Shown here: in pieces, positions 1 to 9,286 of the stretch | Numbering within the stretch: position 1 is the first letter of the stretch | Layout of the letters: each line of letters starts with the position of its first letter | Source: Hallella mizrahii | GTDB lineage: Bacteria > Bacteroidota > Bacteroidia > Bacteroidales > Bacteroidaceae | Assembly: GCF_009695775.1 (NCBI RefSeq) | Contig: NZ_VUNG01000011.1 | Location: forward strand, 1-64,000 | DNA length: 64,000 nt | Direction: 5' to 3' | The notes under the pieces: model-generated | What the model was told of the DNA's origin: nothing | The model's input: the letters and a program-made list of their open reading frames with translations, nothing else | Database searches by the model: none | Translations under genes and position numbers: made by a program

Positions 1-165
1 TATGCCCAAGGGGCAATTTTACGCGTTAGCGATTTTCGTCATGGGCAGGCTTGACACCAAAGGTGTGGGGCTAAAGCTATGGGGTAGGCGGCGAGCTTGC
101 TCGCAAGACTACCCCATAGCTTTAGACTCATTGCTCCTTGGGGAGCATAAACATGACCATGATTT
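1..165 (+). repeat. Structured repeat element, copy 1 (left edge at window start)
   Basis: This non-coding element is nearly identical to 51039-51213. It contains a small hairpin (TGCCC..GGGCA, 3-15), a closing stem pairing 38-52 with 149-162, a short hairpin (CACC..GGTG near 55-66), a long central hairpin whose 17-bp arms (71-87 and 109-125) pair perfectly around a CGAGCTTGCTCG loop, and a last hairpin (GCTCC..GGGAGC, 133-146). The same layout with different stem sequences occurs four more times in the window. The short open frames across it are products of the palindromes and are not credible genes. Function unknown. Confidence 0.8.
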
Positions 166-289
166 TCTTTTCTCTTTTCCGTTTGAAAATGTCAAAGCGA
201 TAATGGCAGTATAAAGATTTATATTTCCTCTCACTATGATTCCACGGAAAATATCCAGTGCGCCGTTTTTTATATCTTTTGCGGGGTTA

Positions 290-310
290 GGGCGGGGATA
301 AACCCCGCCC
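290..310. repeat. GC-rich palindromic repeat (single unit)
   Basis: This is an 8-bp stem hairpin GGGCGGGG-ATAAA-CCCCGCCC preceded by TTTTGCGGGGTTA. It is a lone unit of the palindrome family clustered at 3109-3974. The sequence after it (ACCGTTAACAGG, AATACCA, CGATGT) resembles the spacer between inverted pairs in that cluster. REP-like; no coding potential. Confidence 0.75.
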
Positions 311-539
311 CTACTCACCGCATGACGTACCGTTAACAGGATAATACCAGTCAAACGATGTGGATGCTATCCACCAAAAAGGATTCGCTGAATAGCTGCA
401 ATTTTCTTCCCTGCTTGCAAAGATTATGAAAAACGAGAAGAGTCACCAAACTTTCTTCTTCGCAAACATAACATGGTGGACAAACCAACAGAAATGAGTG
501 GACAAAAACGACAGAAGAAGAAAATAGTATGGCAAGACC

Positions 540-571
540 CTTGCATGATTAACTCGATCCCATTAATTTTG
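540..571 (+). promoter_or_regulatory. Candidate promoter of the GH43 gene
   Basis: The -7 box TAATTTTG at 564-571 matches the Bacteroidetes consensus TAnnTTTG. A near -33 box CTTG (540-543; consensus TTTG) lies 20 bp upstream, which is the expected spacing. This predicts a leader of about 95 nt before the ATG at 672. The rest of 361-671 shows no gene. Confidence 0.5.
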
Positions 572-671
572 CAACCGACAGAAAGCTCTGAAAGGGAGAC
601 TAAAAGTCCAAGACCGATCTGCAAATTACTTAGCAAAGATCTGATTTTACTAATCCATACAATCAAAAAAA

Positions 672-2339
672 ATGAACAAGCTATTACTTACAAACGTGAT
701 TTGGATGGGAGTCCTCGCCCTGTCCGGTTGCAGCAACCAAATGATCACAGATGATCCGTCGGAAGAAGCCACACCCGTGCGCGACTCTACTTCCCTGACC
801 ACCCGTGCGGGCAAACTCTCAACGTACACAGCCCCCACCTACGCCGACGACTATTCCTCTATCGCCGACTGGAGTCAGCGGGGCAACTGGAACCTTGCCA
901 ATGTGCACGACCCATCAGTGATGAAGGCCGACGACGGATACTACTATATGTATCAGACCGACGCCTCTTACGGCAACGCTTTGGATGGGCAAGGACACTT
1001 CTTCTGCCGACGCTCCAAAGACCTGGTACACTGGTCGTGGGTGGGATCCACCATGCACCGGCAGCCATCGTGGGTGGCTGCAAAGGTCAACGAATACCGT
1101 GCTGCCATGGGACTACAACCTATCAAGCACTTCCGCTACTGCTTTTGGGCTCCTTGCGCACGCAAGGTAAGAAACGGACTGTACCGAATGTATTACTCCA
1201 TTGTCGTGGACAACTACATCGGAAATGGAAAATACAACGATGCTGCCAACTGGTGTAACTCATGGACAGAGCGTGCCTTCATCGGTGTGATGGAGACATC
1301 TGACCCGGCATCGAACAACTGGACAGACAAAGGAATGGTCACCACATCATCTACAGATAAGGGATTTAACTTTTACCGTCCGTCAGGCAGCGACTGGAAC
1401 GCTTACTTCAAATACAACGCCATCGATCCTACCTACATCATCTGCCCCGATGGCAAACATTATCTGCTCTACGGCTCCTGGCATTCCGGCATCGTAGCCC
1501 TGCGTATCAATCCCAATACGGGTAAGCCTTATACCCAACAAGGCAATCCTTGGGGAGACATCTCCAGCTATGGCCAGCTCGTCTACTCGCGCAACCTCAA
1601 CAGCCGTTGGCAGGCCTCTGAGGGTCCGGAAGTGGTATACCATGATGGTTACTACTATCTGTTCCTAGCCTACGACGAGCTTTCTGTAGCCTACAACACC
1701 CGTGTGTTGAGATCGAAGAACATCCTTGGCACTTATTATGGAAAAGACGGCCGCAACTGTACAGCAAAAGGTGGAGAGGCCTATCCTATCGTCACACATC
1801 CCTATCGATTCAACGGCCACAGCGGATGGGTCGGCGTATCGCACTGCTGCGTATTTGATGACGGCAAGGGCAACTGGTTCTTTGCCTCTCAGGGACGCCT
1901 GCCTGCCAACACCAACGGCAACCCTTACTCCAACGCCATTATGATGGGACAGGTCAGAACACTGAGATGGACACAGGACGGATGGCCTGTCGTCATGCCG
2001 GAAAGATATGGCAATGTCCCACAGCTTACCATCCTGGAGAGTGAGCTCAAAGGCAAATGGCAGCTGATACCTTTGTCGTACAAAGTGGGGCAACAATGCA
2101 CATCGGTCTCTATGACACTGGGCTCTAACCACAAGATCACGGAGGGCTTCAAGGCAGGCTCAACATGGAAATACGACAAGACAGCAAGCATACTGTATAT
2201 TGCAGGCATACCCATGTATCTCAGTCGCGAGGTTGACTGGGAGTCGAACCCCAGGAAGGCAACAATCGTCTTCTCCGGTCTGAGCAACTACAACAGCAAA
2301 AACAATCTGTTTACCTATTGGGGAAAGAAGACGAACTAA
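672..2339 (+). CDS. GH43-family arabinanase-like lipoprotein
   Basis: A 555-residue protein with a lipoprotein signal ending in LSGC (Cys20), so it is probably anchored to the outer membrane. The catalytic part is a GH43 five-bladed propeller: HDPSV with the likely base Asp80, AIDPT with the pKa-modulating Asp252, and SEGPE with the likely acid Glu317. The spacing and the C-terminal beta domain (about residue 450 onward) resemble endo-1,5-alpha-L-arabinanases. Expected role: cutting arabinan side chains of pectin at the cell surface, which fits the rhamnogalacturonan genes that follow. It reads away from the leftward enzyme block and is separated from it by 1.8 kb of repeats, so it is a separate transcription unit. 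Exact substrate (arabinan or arabinoxylan) is inferred from context. Confidence 0.85.
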   Translation: MNKLLLTNVIWMGVLALSGCSNQMITDDPSEEATPVRDSTSLTTRAGKLSTYTAPTYADDYSSIADWSQRGNWNLANVHDPSVMKADDGYYYMYQTDASYGNALDGQGHFFCRRSKDLVHWSWVGSTMHRQPSWVAAKVNEYRAAMGLQPIKHFRYCFWAPCARKVRNGLYRMYYSIVVDNYIGNGKYNDAANWCNSWTERAFIGVMETSDPASNNWTDKGMVTTSSTDKGFNFYRPSGSDWNAYFKYNAIDPTYIICPDGKHYLLYGSWHSGIVALRINPNTGKPYTQQGNPWGDISSYGQLVYSRNLNSRWQASEGPEVVYHDGYYYLFLAYDELSVAYNTRVLRSKNILGTYYGKDGRNCTAKGGEAYPIVTHPYRFNGHSGWVGVSHCCVFDDGKGNWFFASQGRLPANTNGNPYSNAIMMGQVRTLRWTQDGWPVVMPERYGNVPQLTILESELKGKWQLIPLSYKVGQQCTSVSMTLGSNHKITEGFKAGSTWKYDKTASILYIAGIPMYLSREVDWESNPRKATIVFSGLSNYNSKNNLFTYWGKKTN

Positions 2340-2515
2340 TTCTCCGTCTGACATGACGACGTCCACTCTTACCGATGATGTCACAAAGCTATCAACACAT
2401 CTGGAATACGCAAGCACAGCACTGCCTTGTTTGCGTATTCTGCTCATTCCCACTATTCCTAAATAAGATAATGCGAACAAGGGGAATACGAAGCCATGTA
2501 GCTTTGATTTTACTT

Positions 2516-2789
2516 TGTTGAATAAACTGACATTTTTCCGCCGTTTTCCCTGCGATTTTCTGAACCGGCTCCTATGTTGCTCTCAATTTTTCGAATTATG
2601 AGGCATTTTTCGTAATTATCTGATTCACAGATTGTTACGAATACAACACTGTTTTACATCCAATAAAATCGGTTTTTTACGATGAACTTTTGCTGATTTT
2701 GCTGATCAGAAAACCTTTCTGATGCTATCATCTCAGTTGTTTTACTTGGTCATCTCAATTGTTTGACCCGGTCATCTCGGTTGTTTGAC
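2516..2789 (+). repeat. AT-rich element ending in 22-bp CATCTC repeats, copy 1
   Basis: The stretch starts with GAATAAACTGACA and ends with three direct 22-bp repeats (2728-2749, 2750-2771, 2772-2789) of the form TCATCTCRRTTGTTTKACYYGG. A divergent, inverted relative lies at 40754-41005, with the same AATAAACTGACA end and the same 22-bp units. No open frame of note; function unknown. The interval 2340-2515 shows nothing recognisable. Confidence 0.55.
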
Positions 2790-3059
2790 AACATCAAAAC
2801 AGTGTTTTGACTTCAAGAGACAGCAAGAAAGGACGACTCATCTTCCTTTTTTCTCATTTCCAGGTTCTCTCGCTCTCTAGATTGCAAGTCCACCGTGATG
2901 GTATTTTGTAAAGATTCATCCTTTAAAGAATGATAGCGGACTGCAAGAAAGCGGGTAACTATTCACCGAATGCAACCCGAAAGGCAGAAAAATAAAAAGA
3001 TAACGCTGCAAGAGTCTACTTCTAACAAATAACCACTTACTAACTTCTCCTGCAGTAGT

Positions 3060-3990
3060 GACATCATCCACCGTACCCATAACAGAGGTAAGCACCCTCC
3101 CACCGTATGGGCGGGGGTTATCCCCGCCCTACCCCCCTTGACGGTAATCATTCCACCCCCGTGCCACATGTCTTTTGTATCTTTTGCGGAGTTAAGGCGG
3201 GGATAAACCCCGCCCTAACCCCCTTGTCGGTAATCATTCTCCCCCCGTGCCATCTGTTTATATATCTTTTGCGGGGTTAGGGCGGGGATGAACCCCGCCC
3301 CTACGGCCCCACCGCACCGTTAACAGGGCAATACCATAAAAACGATGTTAATGTCATCCACCGTAGGGGCGGGGTTTATCCCCGCCCTAACCCCCTTGAC
3401 GGTAATCATTCCACCCCCGTGCCACTAATCATTCCACCCCCCGTGCCACATGTCTTTTGTATCTTTTGCGGGGTTAGGGCGGGGATAAACCCCGCCCCTA
3501 CGGCCCCACCGCACCGTTAACAGGGCAATACCATAAAAACGATGTTAATGTCATCCACCGTAGGGGCGGGGTTTATCCCCGCCCTAACCCCCTTGACGGT
3601 AATCATTCTCCCCCCGTGCCACATGTCTTTTGTATCTTTTGCGGGGTTAGGGCGGGGATAAACCCCGCCCCTACTCACCTCTGCGCCGTGAACAGGGCAA
3701 TACCACCAAAACACAGGAAAGCTATCCTCCGAAATGAACTCGCTTCTATATAACTAAAAATCTCCAGTTATATCAACAACTTGTTATCGCCAAAGGGCGA
3801 TATGGCAGTTCCTGCGGTAGTGACATCATCCACCGTACCCATAACAGAGGTAAGCACCCTCCCAGTAGGGGCGGGGGTTATCCCCGCCCTAACCCCCTTG
3901 ACGGTAATCATTCCACCCCCGTGCCATCTGTTTATATATCTTTTGCGGGGTTAGGGCGGGGATAAACCCCGCCCCTACGGCCCCACCGCA
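3060..3990. repeat. Cluster of GC-rich palindromic (REP-like) repeats
   Basis: Nine units of the palindrome GGGCGGGG-(A/G)TRAA-CCCCGCCC or its complement lie at about 3109-3129, 3196-3215, 3280-3300, 3367-3387, 3477-3497, 3564-3584, 3650-3670, 3869-3889 and 3954-3974. Most are paired in inverted orientation around a 55-60 bp spacer containing CACCGTTAACAGGGCAATACC, giving BIME-like composite units with about 32-bp inverted arms. One composite (about 3265-3410) is repeated almost exactly at 3462-3610. The flanks repeat TTGACGGTAATCATTC and GTGCCA. No gene is present between 2340 and 4103. Confidence 0.8.
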
Positions 3991-4103
3991 CCGTTAACAG
4001 GGCAATAACACCAAAACACAGGAAAGCTATCCCCCGGAAAGAATTCACAGAATAGTTACAGACACGGGAAGACGTTGTCGGTTCAAGAGTATTTGTAAAC
4101 CTT

Positions 4104-5285
4104 TTAGTTTCCGTCCGGCTTGACCACATCCACGCGTACCGAGGGCGTCCAGCGAAAGAACTGTGGATCGTCGGGATGAGCCGGATCGAAGTCTTTCCAG
4201 TCACGCAGGCCGTTGATCATTGGCAGGTTGAGACTCTTCATGCCCATGACCACCATCTTAGCCACCTCATACGCACCGTAAGGATTGAAGTGCGTATTGT
4301 CGGCCAAAGCCTTGGGCTGGTTGGGCCATGTGTTGGCGGGATAGTGCACCAGCGCACGCTTGCTGCCCTCGTAGCCAAGCGTCTCAAAGAACGTGCGGGT
4401 CATGTCATGAAGCTCGATAACAGGCACATGCTCCCGCTTGGCTACGGCACGCATGGCATCGGGGTAGTCGCCGTGGGTCTCAAGGATATGCTGATGACTG
4501 TTGTCGAAGGCACGGCGCTGCGTCGGCGTGACAAAGACGATGTTTCCGCCCTTAGCTCGCACCTTGTCTATATAAGTCTTCAACATATAGGAGAAGTTAT
4601 ACCAGGCACCACTGCCGGGTGTTTTCTCCTTTTGGTCGTTGTGGCCGAACTCACAAAACACGTAATCGCCCGGCCGCATCATCGACAGGATCTTGTCGAG
4701 ACGGTTCTGAAAATAGAACGACGAGGCGGTGAGCCCGCTCTCAGCATGGTTCGCCACTGCATAGCCGTCGTCCATCCAGCGCGTGATCATCTGTCCCCAT
4801 GAGGCATAGGGGTCGTAAGGCTGATCCACAACGGTGGAGTTGCCACAGAGAAAAAGGGTGACGGCTGTCGTGTCGGGCGTTATTGTCACGCGCCGCACGG
4901 CAGGGTGCGGACCGGTGAACTCCAAGTTGAGACTGTCGTCCCAGTCGAGATAGTCTTTCTCACGGGGCTTGAGTTTCACCCGCTCCTTGTCCGTGATATA
5001 CGGCGATCGCTTGTTCACGACAAAGGAGAAAGTCTTGAACTTACCCCTTTTCGTGGGCGTGTCCTCGACAAAGAGTCGGCGGCTCTCGGCACGCACCATT
5101 GTGTTGCCTTCATGGCTCTTGCTGCCCAGCTCCACCGTGACGCGATAGTTGCCGTCGGGCACAGCCACAGAAAACGAGAACGGCTTGTCCGCCTTGCTCT
5201 GACGCGACAGGTCGAAAGTCTGCGTCTGCGCCTGTGCTGTCAAGGACAGCAGCAGACAGGCGCAGAGATGAAAGAGATGTCTCAT
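4104..5285 (-). CDS. Rhamnogalacturonan acetylesterase (CE12, SGNH hydrolase)
   Basis: A 393-residue exported protein (signal peptide ending near LTAQAQ). Residues 25-135 form a beta-rich N-terminal domain, followed by an SGNH esterase domain: GNST with nucleophile Ser150, GHND at 214-217, and the C-terminal DNTH with Asp329 and His332 of the catalytic triad. These are the block residues of CE12 pectin esterases. Role: removing acetyl groups from rhamnogalacturonan so that lyases and hydrolases can act. It is the last gene of the leftward enzyme block, 41 bp after the GH2 gene. The start follows the signal peptide and the close upstream gene. The C-terminal end lies next to the repeat cluster but looks complete. 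Confidence 0.88.
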   Translation of the reverse strand: MRHLFHLCACLLLSLTAQAQTQTFDLSRQSKADKPFSFSVAVPDGNYRVTVELGSKSHEGNTMVRAESRRLFVEDTPTKRGKFKTFSFVVNKRSPYITDKERVKLKPREKDYLDWDDSLNLEFTGPHPAVRRVTITPDTTAVTLFLCGNSTVVDQPYDPYASWGQMITRWMDDGYAVANHAESGLTASSFYFQNRLDKILSMMRPGDYVFCEFGHNDQKEKTPGSGAWYNFSYMLKTYIDKVRAKGGNIVFVTPTQRRAFDNSHQHILETHGDYPDAMRAVAKREHVPVIELHDMTRTFFETLGYEGSKRALVHYPANTWPNQPKALADNTHFNPYGAYEVAKMVVMGMKSLNLPMINGLRDWKDFDPAHPDDPQFFRWTPSVRVDVVKPDGN

Positions 5286-5326
5286 AGTTGAACGATATTA
5301 TAACCTATTTATGAATCGTTGTTTGT

Positions 5327-7744
5327 TCACTCCGTGGCCAGCGTGCATTTACCCCTCACGCGTCCCGCCTTGTCGACAAGTTCCACGCGCACCTTCCCCG
5401 GCTTGGACGTTGCGCGAAGGATGACGAGCAGGTTGCCCTGATAGAGAGTGGTGGTCGGATCGGTGGCGATGGCGTTGCCGGTGATGTCACCGTTGTCGGC
5501 AGCTACGAGCTCAGCCGGCCCGCTGACGCGCACCGTGAGCGTGTCGTTGGCCAGTGGCGTGCGCCGTCCCTTTGCGTCGAGCCCCAGCACACGGATGTGC
5601 ATCAGATCCTGACCATCGGCTTTCCACGTCTCGTTGTCGGGGATGAGTGCCAAACGCTTGAGTGGTCCTGCCGTGGCGATCTCGTGGCGAGCGACTTCCT
5701 TGCCGCCGTTGCGGGCGATGGCGAGGAGCGTGCCCGGCTCGTAGGCGATGCCGTCCCACCGGATCTTGTCACGCGACTTGGGATCTGAGCTGTTTTTCTT
5801 CACGCCGAGACTTCTGCCGTTGAGCCTGAGTTCTACCTCCTCAGCGTTGGTATAAGTGTAGACGGTATATCGTTTGCCCGTCATGCGGTTCCAGTGCCAC
5901 GTGACTTTATCGCCGCCGAAGGTCACGCCATTCCATGTCATTGTCTCCTCCTTACCACCTGCCACACCGATGTGCACGACAGGCTTGTCGGTGAACATCG
6001 CCTTGAGCATATAGGCTTGCGGCTTGGGCAGCAGCGAGCGGTCGAAGACACCGTTGTCCCATCCCTTGCGCGGCCAGCCGAGACTCTCGCCGTTGTAGTC
6101 GATCATGCCCCAATAGGCCAGGCCCACGACACGGTTGAGATCCATGTCGAAGTAGTTGGGACCCATCATCGGCAGGTTGGCCTCGCTCTGATAGAAGATC
6201 ATGTTGGGAAAACGGCGGCCGTCGCCGGGAAAGTACATATAGCGATAGTTGTAAGCCTGGATGTCCGTGATCATCGCCAGGTCGCAGGGCAGCGAGTCGG
6301 TCTGCCAGTTGCGGCCGCGCGGGTGCATGGCCACGGTGACGGGCCGTGTAGTGTCGTAGCGGCGCAGCAGAGTGCGCAGCAAACGATAAGGTGTCACGCC
6401 CCAGTCGTTGAAAGGCAGATTGGGATAGGTCTGCAACTCATTGCCCAAGCTCCACATGACGACGCTCGGATGGTTGCGGTCACGCTGTATCCACTCCGGC
6501 ACATCGTATTGCCAATGGCTCATCCACGGCTGCCGGCCTCCGGCATATTGTGTGAGCCATTTGTCATAGAGCTCGTCGACGACAAGGATACCGTATTTGT
6601 CGCAAAGGCGGTAGAGGTCTTCACTGTAGGGATTGTGGGAGCAGCGGATGTGGTTGAAGCCGAAGTCCTTGAGCAACTTGATGCGCTTCTCGATGGCACG
6701 CGGATAGGCGGCGGCACCGAGCGCGCCGAGGGTGTGGTGGTTGGCAATGCCCTTGAGGATCACCTTGCGGCCGTTGAGCTTGAAACCAAAAGAAGGACCG
6801 TACTCGATGGTACGGATACCGAAGGGCTCTGTCACCCGGTCGGCGACCCGTCCGCTGTCGTCGCGAAGGGTCAGCTCGGCACTGTATAAATAAGGTGTAT
6901 CCAAATCCCACACATGAGGATGGTCGATCGTGATGTCGGCCAAAGGATATTCCATCGTGTGACGGTGACGGGTCAGCGCCAACAAGGTGTCGGCTTGGGC
7001 TACCACATGTCCCTGGGCGTCAAGGATGCGCACGGCAAGCGGTGCCTCCCGTTGCCGCCCATAGTTGGAAACCGCAGCTTTGATATGTACGACGCGGTTG
7101 TCTGTGGTTGTGATCTGTAGCGGATGGCGGTCGAAAAACAGCTGGCGGTCGGTGACGATGAGCTTCACGTCGCGGAAGAGTCCGCCACCAGTGTACCAGC
7201 GTGAGTTCTGCGGGCCACGCGTATCGGCCAAGACGGTAAGCACGTTTTCCTGACCGTAGCGCAACCTGTCGCTGATGTCGATGCCGAAACCGACGTAGCC
7301 GTATTCCGTGCCGCCGATGCGCTCACCATTGAGCCAGACATCGCCGACAAGCATGATGCCGCCTACCTCCAGCACGACGCGGCGACCGCGCCAACTGCTG
7401 TCGGGCGTGAACGTGCGGCGGTACCAGCCTTTTCCCATCTCCTTGAAGCCACGCGACGAGAGGCGGCTCTTGACGTTGGCAGCCTGATCGCGGTTGTCGG
7501 CGTGCTCGTCAGCAGCGGGAGCTACCCACGGCTGACTGATCTGGAAGTCGTGTGGCAACCTCACTCTCTGCCACGCGCCACGGCCTTGATGGGCTTGCGC
7601 AGGCGACAGTTCGGCACGGGTGAACTGCCAGTCGACGATGTTCACCGTGTCCCGTTGCGCACAAGCAGGCAAGGACAAGAACAGGAGGAGGAGGGAGCTG
7701 AGCCACCCCCGACGGAATATAGAACGGATGGGATAACGATACAT
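5327..7744 (-). CDS. GH2 beta-galactosidase-type glycoside hydrolase
   Basis: An 805-residue exported enzyme. The signal segment ends LSLPACAQ, so it may be a lipoprotein at Cys28. The order is typical of GH2: sugar-binding jelly roll (about 35-205), immunoglobulin-like domain (205-310), TIM barrel (315-590) with acid/base Glu436 in WSLGNE and nucleophile Glu521 in FYQSE, then C-terminal DUF4982/Ig-like domains (610-800). Many Bacteroidetes enzymes with this layout are exo-beta-galactosidases, and here it would remove galactose from rhamnogalacturonan-I side chains. It lies between the CE12 and GH28 genes, reading the same way. A good -7 box lies 42 bp upstream. Beta-glucuronidase activity is a possible alternative. 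Confidence 0.87.
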   Translation of the reverse strand: MYRYPIRSIFRRGWLSSLLLLFLSLPACAQRDTVNIVDWQFTRAELSPAQAHQGRGAWQRVRLPHDFQISQPWVAPAADEHADNRDQAANVKSRLSSRGFKEMGKGWYRRTFTPDSSWRGRRVVLEVGGIMLVGDVWLNGERIGGTEYGYVGFGIDISDRLRYGQENVLTVLADTRGPQNSRWYTGGGLFRDVKLIVTDRQLFFDRHPLQITTTDNRVVHIKAAVSNYGRQREAPLAVRILDAQGHVVAQADTLLALTRHRHTMEYPLADITIDHPHVWDLDTPYLYSAELTLRDDSGRVADRVTEPFGIRTIEYGPSFGFKLNGRKVILKGIANHHTLGALGAAAYPRAIEKRIKLLKDFGFNHIRCSHNPYSEDLYRLCDKYGILVVDELYDKWLTQYAGGRQPWMSHWQYDVPEWIQRDRNHPSVVMWSLGNELQTYPNLPFNDWGVTPYRLLRTLLRRYDTTRPVTVAMHPRGRNWQTDSLPCDLAMITDIQAYNYRYMYFPGDGRRFPNMIFYQSEANLPMMGPNYFDMDLNRVVGLAYWGMIDYNGESLGWPRKGWDNGVFDRSLLPKPQAYMLKAMFTDKPVVHIGVAGGKEETMTWNGVTFGGDKVTWHWNRMTGKRYTVYTYTNAEEVELRLNGRSLGVKKNSSDPKSRDKIRWDGIAYEPGTLLAIARNGGKEVARHEIATAGPLKRLALIPDNETWKADGQDLMHIRVLGLDAKGRRTPLANDTLTVRVSGPAELVAADNGDITGNAIATDPTTTLYQGNLLVILRATSKPGKVRVELVDKAGRVRGKCTLATE

Positions 7745-7785
7745 TGGTCGATGTTTACTGATTTTTAATCATTGGTCTTGGTCAC

Positions 7786-7793
7786 TGCAAAGA
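7786..7793 (-). promoter_or_regulatory. -7 promoter element for the GH2-CE12 pair
   Basis: The minus-strand sequence reads TTATCTTTGCA, containing TATCTTTG, the classical Bacteroidetes -7 box. It sits 42 bp before the GH2 start. No clear -33 TTTG is seen at the normal distance, which suits an activated promoter. Confidence 0.5.
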
Positions 7794-7892
7794 TAAGCAA
7801 AGAGCTTCAGACCGCCATGTGAAAGCATACGATTATTATGATTTTATTCGAGGAAACGCCTTCCATGTCTTTCTTCTATTTTCTGAAACTCA

Positions 7893-9200
7893 TTATTTTT
7901 TGGCGTCACCATTGATGACCACGTTGCGGACAACGGTACCGGGAATAAGCGTAGAGGAGAAGTTACCGGCTTTGTCGGTGACATGAACATCCTCAAAGAC
8001 AAAATCGGAAAGACTGTATTTGTCGCTGGTACCCACGTCGAAGAAGTTGTCGCAGTCCATGTGGATATTCTTCAGCGTCACGTTTCTGCATGATGACTTG
8101 GGCATATTGCGTCGCCTGGCAGGCTGGAAGAATTGTGTCCAAGGGCGGATGACGAGACCGCTGCGGGCCCGTCCTGTGATGCCTTCGACCCGAATCTGCT
8201 CGTAGCGTTGTGGCGTGTCAGGGCGCATCTTCAACCAGAGCACGCGGTCGGCGTTCTCACTCGTGCAGTTGCGCAGGATGACGTTGGTGTCGTGGAGACT
8301 CTCCGAGCCCAGGGTGAGCATGCTGTGCACAGTGCCGTAACGGCAGTTCTCCACAAGCACGCGGCTGACAGGCCCGTTGACAGCCATGGTGTCGGCATAG
8401 GTGCCCTTACCTCCCTTAAGCACGACGGCATCGTCGTTGACGTTCATATAGCATCCGCGCACAAGGATGTCGTGGCACTTGTCGATGTCAATGGCATCGC
8501 TGCTCGGTGCTTTCACGCCCTGAGTAGGCGCAAAGATGAAGCAATCGAGATAGCGCACGTGATCGCAGTTGTAAAGATGGTTGGTCCATACAGGGCTGTT
8601 CATCAGATGCACGTCCTGTACGGTGACACGACTGGAATTGCTGATATATACCAGTCGGGGCCGCTGCGCATCCTTGTTGGTGCAGTCGGGATTCCACAGC
8701 CGCCGGATCCAGAACTCCTGCCAATAGTGATAGCCGTTGCCGTCGATGGTGCCTTTGCCGGTGATGGTAAAGCCGTCGACATGGTCGGCATTGACGAGAG
8801 CGGCAAAATACTTGCAGGTCTCACCTTCGAAACGAGTCGTCAGCACGGGAAAGTCGGCAATGCGGTCTGAGCCTTTCAGCGTAGCTCCCTCGCAAAGATG
8901 GAGATGGGTGCCCGGCTTGAAAAACAGCGCGCCGCTGAGAAAAGTGCCCGACGGGATGACGACCACACCGCCGCCCTCGCGCTGGCAGCGGTCTATGACG
9001 GCCTGGATGGCTGAGGTCTGTACGAGCGTGGGATTGCCGCTCACGCCATAGTCGGTGATGACATATTGCTTGCCGAGGCTGCGCATATCCACTTTCGTGG
9101 TATCGATGAACCACGCGTCGACCGGTGTGCCATCGGGCCAGGTATCTGCGTTTGCACTGCCACAACAGAGCAGCAGAAGGAAAAGAAGGATCTGTTTCAT
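7893..9200 (-). CDS. GH28 polygalacturonase-like enzyme
   Basis: A 435-residue exported enzyme when read from the ATG at 9200, which begins a clean signal peptide (MKQILLFLLLLCCGSANA). An in-frame ATG 66 bp upstream would bury that signal and is less likely. The protein is a right-handed beta-helix of GH28: the acidic residues appear as SSDAID (Asp235) and NDDAV (Asp256, Asp257), followed by His292 in GTVHSM and a later WLKMRP in place of the usual RIK. Role: hydrolysis of galacturonan or rhamnogalacturonan linkages, probably periplasmic. It belongs to the leftward pectin enzyme block. Endo or exo action cannot be told from sequence. Confidence 0.87.
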   Translation of the reverse strand: MKQILLFLLLLCCGSANADTWPDGTPVDAWFIDTTKVDMRSLGKQYVITDYGVSGNPTLVQTSAIQAVIDRCQREGGGVVVIPSGTFLSGALFFKPGTHLHLCEGATLKGSDRIADFPVLTTRFEGETCKYFAALVNADHVDGFTITGKGTIDGNGYHYWQEFWIRRLWNPDCTNKDAQRPRLVYISNSSRVTVQDVHLMNSPVWTNHLYNCDHVRYLDCFIFAPTQGVKAPSSDAIDIDKCHDILVRGCYMNVNDDAVVLKGGKGTYADTMAVNGPVSRVLVENCRYGTVHSMLTLGSESLHDTNVILRNCTSENADRVLWLKMRPDTPQRYEQIRVEGITGRARSGLVIRPWTQFFQPARRRNMPKSSCRNVTLKNIHMDCDNFFDVGTSDKYSLSDFVFEDVHVTDKAGNFSSTLIPGTVVRNVVINGDAKK

Positions 9201-9286
9201 TGCTTTGCTTTTTGTTATATACATGATAAGGTGTAGCGTGCCTATATATAATAAGGTGTAGCGCATGCCACTTGCCTTAGAGCGTA

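Noticed and set aside
2..214. Open frames across structured element copy 1 (and the equivalent ones at 51060-51339)
   Set aside because: They run through hairpin arms on both strands and repeat in every copy. The sequence is explained by palindromes; only the HipB-like start at 51339 has protein homology.
2728..2789. 22-bp CATCTC repeats considered as a short CRISPR array
   Set aside because: The units are directly adjacent without spacers, and no cas genes are present.
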